Positions 1 through 5,676 of a DNA stretch of 6,343 bases are shown in pieces. Each line of letters begins with the position of its first letter. Within the stretch, counting starts at the first letter, position 1. Location: assembly GCA_016182435.1 (NCBI GenBank), contig JACPGN010000199.1, positions 1 to 6,343 of the forward strand. Reading direction: 5' to 3'. The DNA comes from Lentisphaerota bacterium. Lineage in GTDB: Bacteria; Verrucomicrobiota; Kiritimatiellia; JAAZAB01. A program made the position numbers and the translations under genes. The notes beneath the pieces are model-generated. The model saw nothing but the letters and a program-made list of their open reading frames with translations. It did not search any database and was not told the origin of the DNA.

Positions 1-129
1 GATGCCACGGGCATCCGCCTGCGGCGGAAAATTGTAGGAGCGCCACCCCGCTGGCGCGATGCCTGCCCGAGCGTCGGCCAGGGAGATCGCCTCGACGGGG
101 CGAGGCTCCTACATTTCCACCACAGGCGG
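1..129. repeat. Branched (cloverleaf-like) palindromic repeat upstream of the first gene
   Basis: Nested inverted repeats fill this stretch. A closing stem pairs TGTAGGAGC (33-41) with GCTCCTACA (105-113). An outer stem pairs CCGCCTG (15-21) with CAGGCGG (123-129). Inside the closing stem are three hairpins: GCGCCA/TGGCGC (40-45/52-57), CCTGCCCGA/TCGGCCAGG (62-70/74-82, one C-C mismatch) and GCCTCG/CGAGGC (89-94/101-106). The first and third hairpins compete with the ends of the closing stem for one or two bases. A separate small hairpin, GATGCC/GGCATC, occupies 1-15. No coding frame or recognisable RNA gene is seen, and it lacks tRNA hallmarks. Such TGTAGGAGC...GCTCCTACA elements suggest a dispersed intergenic repeat family, but copy number cannot be judged from one window. 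It could also act as a transcript-end structure for an upstream gene. Confidence 0.7.
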
Positions 130-172
130 ACGAAACGTATTTGGGTTGCGGGCATAGCCTGCATTAGATTGA

Positions 173-1345
173 ATGAAAAGAGGGAATAAAATCCGCCCGC
201 TGCGACCTGGGGTCAGCGCAGGCATTTTCATGGCAATGCTGGTCGTGTTTTTTAACAGCGTGGGGGCCGTCCACGCCCAATCCGTATTCAGCCGCGTGAT
301 CCAGGTGGCGGCGCCGGGGGCGGTTTGCGCCGCGGTGCAGGATGATTCCGCGCGCCTGGTTGTCGGCGTGCGCGGCACCGGGGATTGCCATCTGGCCGTG
401 TTTCCGCTCGATCCCACCGGTAATGTTGTCAGCACCGGAATGACGCGCCTTGTGCTCCCGAAAATCGCCGCGCTTAAAGATTATACCCCTTATCCGCTGG
501 ATGCGGCCTGGCACCCACGTTTGCCGCTCCTTTATGTCTGGCAGGATGTCGCCGGGCCGGAGGTGGCTGCTCCAGCAAAAAATCCCGTGTTCGGCGAATT
601 CGATCACCTAGCCGTCTATAGCCTGACCGGAGGAGTTCTGCAATGCGTACAGAGCTATGCGCGCGGCGGCAATTATGCGTGGGGACTTTCGACCGGCCGG
701 ATCGCGTTGGACCCCGAAGGGAAGAGACTGTTTCTGCCCAACTTGCGGAATGCGGCAACCGGCCGCTCCCAGATCGGGTACCTGATTTTGAACACGAACG
801 GTCTGCCGCTCGTTGTGGAGGGCCGCGCCGAACCGGCCGTTGTGGATGTCGGGGATGTGCGCGCGAACCCGTCGGGTTTCGGTTTCCTGGCCGTGACGTC
901 CCGGGTCATGATCTTTTCCGGTGTGAGCGGGCCGGTAACGTGGGATACGGAGAATCGCCGGGCGGCGCTGGGTTGCCTCATGGTTCGCGGTATTCCGGCG
1001 GGTTGTTTCGTCGGCGGGCGCCCGGAAATTGCCGCGGTTTTCGGCGCGGCCCAGCACGGCAGCTTTGTGTACCGCGTGGCGCAGGTTGATGGATTTCTGA
1101 CGCTGCTGCCGCAGGTCATGACCGTGGCCGGCGCGGTCTTTGCCGCGCCGCCGGTGGTGATGCCGGGCAAGCCGGACTGCTTGGCGCTCGGCGGGGCGGC
1201 CAAAATTCACTTCCTGAGGCTGGACAATGCCGGCCGCATGACGGAACCCGTCGAAGAACTGCCCATAGCCTGTCCCGCCGTTCAGGCGCTGGCCTATTCG
1301 CGCAAATTTGACCGGCTCTATGTTGCCGTAGAGAGACTGCCATGA
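173..1345 (+). CDS. Secreted protein, probable beta-propeller (YVTN/lactonase-like repeats)
   Basis: The 390-residue product starts with a Sec signal peptide: basic n-region (MKRGNKIRPLR), hydrophobic core at about residues 16-33 and a probable cleavage after AVHAQ near residue 36. The mature part is rich in short beta strands with recurring blade-like segments in which a hydrophobic strand follows a 'xP.x..LYV' turn: AAWHPRLPLLYVWQDV (111-126), GRIALDPEGKRLFLPNL (175-191) and LAYSRKFDRLYVAVE (373-387). This suggests a six- or seven-bladed propeller used for binding; no catalytic motif is evident. The start at 173 directly follows an in-frame TGA (170-172), so the gene cannot extend upstream. 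No good Shine-Dalgarno precedes it. The next in-frame ATG (230) would lose the basic n-region, so 173 is preferred. The stop overlaps the next start (ATGA, 1342-1345), indicating an operon. The family is not recognised by name; the coding call is firm and the fold is an inference. Confidence 0.8.
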   Translation: MKRGNKIRPLRPGVSAGIFMAMLVVFFNSVGAVHAQSVFSRVIQVAAPGAVCAAVQDDSARLVVGVRGTGDCHLAVFPLDPTGNVVSTGMTRLVLPKIAALKDYTPYPLDAAWHPRLPLLYVWQDVAGPEVAAPAKNPVFGEFDHLAVYSLTGGVLQCVQSYARGGNYAWGLSTGRIALDPEGKRLFLPNLRNAATGRSQIGYLILNTNGLPLVVEGRAEPAVVDVGDVRANPSGFGFLAVTSRVMIFSGVSGPVTWDTENRRAALGCLMVRGIPAGCFVGGRPEIAAVFGAAQHGSFVYRVAQVDGFLTLLPQVMTVAGAVFAAPPVVMPGKPDCLALGGAAKIHFLRLDNAGRMTEPVEELPIACPAVQALAYSRKFDRLYVAVERLP

Positions 1346-1980
1346 TCAAAAAGTTCCTTCCAAAATTTTGCATCTATCTGACGATGGCGTTGCCGGCGGC
1401 GGCGCGCACCGTCATTATTGATGCCAATGAAGCCGACCAAATGGCGGTCATATCCGCCGTTGCGCCCCGGATGAGCTGGGCGGCTTGCGAAACATCGAGC
1501 GCGGTCTATACCACCAGCTCCATTGATCTTGTTCCCGGCCGCAGCTTTTTGATCAGGTTCGCGCTGAATCAAATTCCATCCGGCCAGCGGATTACCTTCG
1601 CGGAACTTATCCTGCCGGTGCAGAGCTGCACCGGGACGGATCCGCGCTTCTATCTGTGGCGGGTTCTCGCGGAATGGGGAGCGGGGGTCTCGCACCTCTA
1701 CCGCCGGACTTCGCCCGGGAAAGTTGAATGGGCCGTGCCTGGCGCGCGCGGGCTTTCCGCGGACCGCTCCACGCGGCCCAGCGCGGTGGTCCGGGTGAAA
1801 GCTTCCGGCGAACAGGTGATTAACGTCACCAATGACCTGGAATTATGGCATATCGGCGCGGCGCCGAACTTCGGCTGGCTGATTACAATCGAAGATCCGG
1901 CGCTCTTCATCCGTTTTGCTTCGCCGGCCTGGAACGCTCTTGCCGACTGGAAGTTGCGCATTACCTATGAGCCGGAATGA
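1342..1980 (+). CDS. Small secreted DNRLRE-like (CBM96-type) beta-sandwich protein
   Basis: The 212-residue product has a short signal peptide (MIKKFLPKF then a hydrophobic run, likely cleaved after PAAA at about residue 21). The rest is essentially one domain resembling the DNRLRE/CBM96 family of secreted carbohydrate-binding-type beta-sandwiches. Matching features in order are: SFLIRFALNQIPSGQRI (68-84), like the family's 'RSYLRFDLSGLPxGxxI'; FAELILPV (86-93); FYLWRVLAEWGAG (103-115); VEWAVPGARG (128-137), the position of the typical 'TW...PG' turn; NVTNDLELWHIGAAPNFGWL (161-180), like 'DVTxxVqxWxxGxxNyGwLL'; and the closing strand WKLRITYEP (203-211). The protein is nearly a free-standing domain, which is less usual because DNRLRE modules commonly decorate larger proteins. 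Its start overlaps the previous stop by ATGA, with a GAGAG ribosome-binding-like site at 1331-1335, so translation is probably coupled. Ligand and exact role are unknown. Confidence 0.85.
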   Translation: MIKKFLPKFCIYLTMALPAAARTVIIDANEADQMAVISAVAPRMSWAACETSSAVYTTSSIDLVPGRSFLIRFALNQIPSGQRITFAELILPVQSCTGTDPRFYLWRVLAEWGAGVSHLYRRTSPGKVEWAVPGARGLSADRSTRPSAVVRVKASGEQVINVTNDLELWHIGAAPNFGWLITIEDPALFIRFASPAWNALADWKLRITYEPE

Positions 1981-2008
1981 TCTAACGCGGGCTATACCCG
2001 CAACCAAT

Positions 2009-2141
2009 TATCCAACACAATATCCAATATTCAACAAGGAATATCCAATAACCAAGTTAAGAGAATCGCAGACAACGTGTAAGGGGTGTTTTTGTTTCCT
2101 TTCTTCATCATTGGTTATGGAGTGTTGGATATTGGATATTC
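2009..2141. repeat. AT-rich degenerate inverted repeat with ATATCCAATA units
   Basis: This AT-rich block stands out against GC-rich neighbours. Motif AATATCCAATATT (2019-2031) is itself nearly palindromic and recurs as GAATATCCAATA (2039-2050). Reverse complements lie on the right: ATTGGATATTC (2131-2141) matches GAATATCCAAT (2039-2049) exactly, TTGGTTAT (2111-2118) matches ATAACCAA (2048-2055), and GTGTTGGA (2122-2129) matches TCCAACAC (2011-2018). The result is a long imperfect foldback with a central spacer of about 55 bases. It resembles short dispersed intergenic foldback repeats; no transposase is present. With the flanks it makes up the 1981-2190 gap, in which no gene is seen. A reading frame continuous with the next gene runs back through part of it to a GTG at 2086, but the repeat origin argues that this part is not protein-coding. 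Confidence 0.65.
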
Positions 2142-2150
2142 TTATTACAA

Positions 2151-2174
2151 AGATACACGCAAAAACGTGTATCT
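2151..2174 (+). promoter_or_regulatory. Perfect 9-bp hairpin just upstream of the ribosome binding site
   Basis: AGATACACG (2151-2159) and CGTGTATCT (2166-2174) are exact reverse complements separated by a 6-base loop, CAAAAA. The hairpin ends six bases before the GAAAGGG element and 16 bases before the ATG at 2191, so it would sit at the end of the 5' leader. It could stabilise the mRNA, bind a regulator or tune translation, or simply be the edge of the neighbouring repeat. It is not followed by a T-run, so it is not an intrinsic terminator. Confidence 0.5.
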
Positions 2175-2180
2175 GGACGG

Positions 2181-2187
2181 GAAAGGG
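2181..2187 (+). promoter_or_regulatory. Ribosome binding site that sets the start of the large gene
   Basis: GAAAGGG lies 3 bases before ATG 2191 and is purine-rich, though not a perfect AGGAGG. It matters because the same frame is open back to a GTG at 2086. The 2191 start is followed at once by a classical signal peptide (MKARLAKKG then a hydrophobic core), while the upstream extension is encoded by repeat-derived DNA. Confidence 0.5.
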
Positions 2188-2190
2188 TCT

Positions 2191-5100
2191 ATGAAGGCTA
2201 GACTGGCGAAGAAGGGTTGCCTGGTGTCCGGCCTGTTGGTCGTTCTGGCCGTTGCCGCCTCGGGCGCCGAGCCGGTCTGGACGCTGAAAGACGGTAAAAC
2301 GGTTGCCGGCAGCAACGTCGTTTTCCAGGATGGGATCGTTACGCTTACCGTCACCAATCCGCCCGGAAAAATAGCGTTTCCCTTTGCGGAATTAAGCGCC
2401 GCGGAAAAAAAGCAACTGCTCCTGCTGGAAGATACGCCCTATCCGCCCCGTGCTCCGGCGTGGCTGAGCGGCTACCGCGTCCGCTACCCCCTGCGGGTCG
2501 TCGGGGATTTGTTAACCGCCACCTCCCGCACGGTTATTGCGCGGGTGCCCACCGGCGGCTGGTTAAAGACCAACGCGGCGGATATCGTCGTTCAAACCGT
2601 CATGGGCCAGCAGCTTCCCACAGCGGTGCTGGCGCACGATCCCATCGGCAACACAATCGTCCAGTTCAAACGCAACGGCTTTGACCGCTGGTATTGGGCC
2701 TATGCCTTGAACGCCAATCCGCCGCCGGCAAAGGATCCGCTCCTGAAGCAGCGGACAGCGGAGGCGGCGGCCAAGGCCGCGCAACTCGCCAAGATGAATG
2801 CACAGAAGGCCTCCGCCGACGCGGCGGAACAACTGGCCCGGCTGAACGCTGAAATTGCCCGGGCGCGGACGACCACCAACAACGCTGCCGCTGAAATCGC
2901 CCAGTGGGACAAATTATTGCCCGAGCGCGCCGCGAATGCCGGGGCCGCCGACGAGAAAGTGGTTGCCGCCAAGACCGCCGCCGTGAAAGCCGAGGCCGAA
3001 GCGGCCGCCGCCAAGGCGCGCGCGGATGAACAAGTCGCCATCCACAACCGCGCCGCGACCAACGACGCCGCGCGGAAGGCCGCAGAGGAAGCGACCTTGC
3101 CGGTACGGCTCGCCGCCGCCAAGGCTGCCGCGGCTAAGGCCGACGCCGATAAACAACTGACCGCTCTCACTGTGGCGGTCAGTAACGCGGCTGCCGCCGT
3201 TACGCAAGGTCAGGCCGCGCGCGCCGACGCGGAGCAGTTGAAAAACAAATCCGTCCAGACCATTACGGAAGCGACCGCAAAACTCCCGCCGGCAACGGCG
3301 GCGGTCAACGCCGCCCAGGCGTTCGCCGCGCAGGCCGTGGAAACAGCGCGGCTGGCCGCGGAAGAGCATCGGAAAATTATGGCCGATACCGACCCGACGG
3401 CCCAGCAAGAGGGCTTGACGGTCGAATTCCGGCAATGGTCCGGCGATGAGCTTGTTGATTGGGCGACCGTGGTCGCGGGCCTGCGTAAGAGCGAAAACAT
3501 CCTTTTCAATGCCATTGTGCCGGAAGTGATCCAGGATACCAACCCGGCCCGGCGCAGCGATCCGCGCAATTTTGCCGCGTCCTACCGCGGATTTCTGCGC
3601 ATTGAAACGCCCGGGGTCTACCGCTTTTTCGTGAACGGCGATGACGCCGCCTACCTGTTTATCAACGGGTTCAAAGTTTATTCGCGCCGGGGTACCAACC
3701 GGCCGCTAACCGGCAGCGCCCCTCTTTTTTCCGTGGGTGAAGATATGGAGATGGAAGCGGGTGTGCATCCGTTCGAGATTCATCATGTGGTCGGCAACAC
3801 GCCCGGCGCACAGGGGGTATGTTCGTTCTTATGGCTCCTGCCCGGCTCGAAAAAATGGGCGTTCGTGCCGCGCGCGGCGTTTCCGGAAGCGCTGCTGGCC
3901 GTGCCGACGACGATCGAAGAGGCCCGCGGCGGCCAGGTGGCCGGTTTTCAGTTCGGCATGGACGACACCCTGAGTTCCGACGGGGTCACGCTCTACCTCG
4001 TGCGGTTCGAGGCCCAGGGGAACATCCCTCAACCGGAATCTCTCTGCTGGGATTTTGGCGATGGCGCCCGCGCAACGGGCGCCTCGGTAACCCATATCTA
4101 TTTCCGGGAAGGCGACTACGAGGTGAGCTTGAAATCGCTGGATTCGCTCCCGCCCTTTTGCCGTCGCGTTCATGTCTGGAGCGCGCCAATTCCCACCAGT
4201 CCCTTTTCCCTGGGTAAAGCCGTGGAGCTGTTCTCCGGAGTGAACCTGCTCCAGCTCGACCTGACGAGGTTGAATGCGATGTTCGATTTCCTCCTGATCT
4301 GTGGACAGAGGGCACGCTGGCCGGTGATGGAAAGACTGTGCCGCCACCTGTTGAACCAGAAAGGGCTCGACATCGAATACCGCGTTTATCTCTACACGGC
4401 GCTGATGGAGGCCGTGGCGCAGCAGGGGCGCGCGGCGGAATCCATGGCGCTGATGCCGAAGGCGCTGGCCGAAGTGCCGCGGCTGAAAGGCTTGTCGGTG
4501 ATGATCCAACGCAAGGCCGCCGATATTCAACGGGTGCAGCTCAAGGATTTCCAAGAGGCGGGGAAGCTGTATGAAACCATTATCACGGAGAACCGGCGTT
4601 TGCGCTACCCGAGCCTCCCCCAGGCAGCGATCGCCTGGGGCGATATGTTCCTTGAAGCCGGCGACCAGGCCAGGGCCGGCGAGACGTATCGGCTGGCAAC
4701 CATGCTGGCTGCTGAAGGCGGCGCCGGTGAAAAGGCCGGCGCCCCGACTACCCGCGGCGCGCTTTTGCGCGTGGCCGAACAGCAGTTGAAGGGCGGCAAT
4801 GTCCGCCAGAGCCGCCGCCTGTTGGAACGCATCGAAAACGAATTTCCGGAACAGAAACTGGAGGGCCTCTACCGCTTCCTGCGCGCCGAGGCGGACCGCA
4901 CCTCAGGCCGTTACGAGGAAGCGCGGCGCAACTACGAGTTTTTGCTCCAGCTTCGCCAGTGGGCCGGATATCGCGCCCAGGCCTTGCACGGGATCGCCGA
5001 CAGCTTCTATCGCAACGGCGATTACGCCAAGGCGCTCGAATGGTTGAAAGGATTGAAGGAATCATTCCCGGACTATTACGCCGCCAGGGAGTTGCCGAAT

Positions 5101-5676
5101 TACCAAACCATGATCGAGGCTATGCTTAAACGCCAGCAGGAATTAGGCGGAGCGCAGGGTATGGCCAAGGCCATGTTCCAGGAATTAAAGTGGGGCTTCG
5201 AACCCGGCCTCGGAACGAATCAACCCGCCCTGACCGGAGCCCGCCTGCTCCCGTCGCTGGGCATCGCCGGCGGCAGCACGGCTTTCATCGCTGCTCTGCC
5301 GGCGCCGGTACCCGAGTGCACCTTTCAGGTGAAGCTGCAAAATGTCGCCAGTGAAGGCGAAGTGTGGATTGAGTTCTGGTATCGCGACACGCTCTCATCG
5401 TCCCGCGCCGTGGCTAATCCGTATATCTATGTGGATTTCATAGGCGATGCCGGCCAGCACAGCAGTCGGGAAACATTGCTGTTGGAGCCGACCTTCGGGG
5501 AATGGCGCAAACTGGCGGCCCGGCTCAAGGCCCCCGTGACCAAGGATGGCAGCGTGATGTTAACGATCAGGAATCTTCGTGGTCTTTATGAACTCGATGG
5601 CTTGCAGATTCGCCCGATAACCGATCAACAGAATGAAGCGCTCCGCGCCTTTATTGAAGGAGCCAATCCGCAATGA
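2191..5676 (+). CDS. Large secreted mosaic protein: SHD1-like, coiled coil, PA14, PKD, TPR, beta-sandwich
   Basis: The 1161-residue product (start chosen at ATG 2191) shows, in order: a signal peptide (MKARLAKKG, hydrophobic core, cleavage near AASGA, residue ~25); a small SHD1-like domain (~26-75, WTLKDGKTVAG...VTL...FPFAELSAAEKKQ); a beta-rich region faintly like DUF2341 (~85-175); an Ala-rich helical or coiled-coil segment (~180-397) with LP breaks at 243, 303 and 365; a PA14 domain (~400-560) with the core GVYRFFVNGDDAAYLFINGF at 475-494; a PKD domain (~569-664) with the signature WDFGDG at 620-625 and VTHIYFREGDYEVSL; an alpha-helical TPR region (~670-1000) with clear repeats near 813, 890 and 929 (AQALHGIADSFYRNGDYAKALEWL reads as TPR); and a C-terminal beta-sandwich-like region (~1006-1161). 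PA14 and PKD domains usually bind glycans or mediate cell-surface contacts; TPRs bind proteins. No catalytic residues are recognised. It probably acts in the periplasm or at the surface as a scaffold. Its stop overlaps the next start (ATGA). Confidence 0.88.
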   Translation: MKARLAKKGCLVSGLLVVLAVAASGAEPVWTLKDGKTVAGSNVVFQDGIVTLTVTNPPGKIAFPFAELSAAEKKQLLLLEDTPYPPRAPAWLSGYRVRYPLRVVGDLLTATSRTVIARVPTGGWLKTNAADIVVQTVMGQQLPTAVLAHDPIGNTIVQFKRNGFDRWYWAYALNANPPPAKDPLLKQRTAEAAAKAAQLAKMNAQKASADAAEQLARLNAEIARARTTTNNAAAEIAQWDKLLPERAANAGAADEKVVAAKTAAVKAEAEAAAAKARADEQVAIHNRAATNDAARKAAEEATLPVRLAAAKAAAAKADADKQLTALTVAVSNAAAAVTQGQAARADAEQLKNKSVQTITEATAKLPPATAAVNAAQAFAAQAVETARLAAEEHRKIMADTDPTAQQEGLTVEFRQWSGDELVDWATVVAGLRKSENILFNAIVPEVIQDTNPARRSDPRNFAASYRGFLRIETPGVYRFFVNGDDAAYLFINGFKVYSRRGTNRPLTGSAPLFSVGEDMEMEAGVHPFEIHHVVGNTPGAQGVCSFLWLLPGSKKWAFVPRAAFPEALLAVPTTIEEARGGQVAGFQFGMDDTLSSDGVTLYLVRFEAQGNIPQPESLCWDFGDGARATGASVTHIYFREGDYEVSLKSLDSLPPFCRRVHVWSAPIPTSPFSLGKAVELFSGVNLLQLDLTRLNAMFDFLLICGQRARWPVMERLCRHLLNQKGLDIEYRVYLYTALMEAVAQQGRAAESMALMPKALAEVPRLKGLSVMIQRKAADIQRVQLKDFQEAGKLYETIITENRRLRYPSLPQAAIAWGDMFLEAGDQARAGETYRLATMLAAEGGAGEKAGAPTTRGALLRVAEQQLKGGNVRQSRRLLERIENEFPEQKLEGLYRFLRAEADRTSGRYEEARRNYEFLLQLRQWAGYRAQALHGIADSFYRNGDYAKALEWLKGLKESFPDYYAARELPNYQTMIEAMLKRQQELGGAQGMAKAMFQELKWGFEPGLGTNQPALTGARLLPSLGIAGGSTAFIAALPAPVPECTFQVKLQNVASEGEVWIEFWYRDTLSSSRAVANPYIYVDFIGDAGQHSSRETLLLEPTFGEWRKLAARLKAPVTKDGSVMLTIRNLRGLYELDGLQIRPITDQQNEALRAFIEGANPQ
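5656..5662 (+). promoter_or_regulatory. Ribosome binding site for the fourth gene, inside the end of the third
   Basis: GAAGGAG is followed by a 10-base spacer and ATG 5673, whose ATGA overlaps the upstream TGA. This is the strongest Shine-Dalgarno match seen near a start in the window, and it supports the early start at 5673 over the internal ATGs at 5700 and 5826. That choice places the following palindromic repeats inside the coding region. Confidence 0.65.

Noticed and set aside
33..113. tRNA or known riboswitch, suggested by the cloverleaf shape
   Set aside because: There is no TTC-containing T-loop, no CCA end, no plausible anticodon arm geometry and no recognised riboswitch core.
141..170. 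Promoter-like TTGGGT ... TAGATT before the first gene
   Set aside because: The match to the -35 box is poor and the -10-like box would end only two bases before the ATG, so it cannot be supported without transcript data.
608..1210. Long reverse-strand frame (200 codons) opposite the first gene
   Set aside because: The translation is Arg/His/Pro-rich with no domain, as expected for the antisense of a GC-rich gene; the + strand frame has a signal peptide and coupled start.
1987..2001. Hairpin GCGGG-CTATA-CCCGC after the second gene, possible terminator
   Set aside because: The stem is only 5 bp and is followed by AACCAATTA rather than a T-run, so an intrinsic terminator is not supported.
2086..2190. 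35-residue N-terminal extension of the large gene from GTG 2086
   Set aside because: It is encoded partly by the foldback repeat, has no spaced ribosome binding site (AAGGG directly abuts the GTG) and would bury the signal peptide that begins at 2191.
3829..4554. Long reverse-strand frame (241 codons) opposite the PKD/TPR region
   Set aside because: Its composition is that of a shadow frame, and the + strand shows clear PKD and TPR motifs at the same place.
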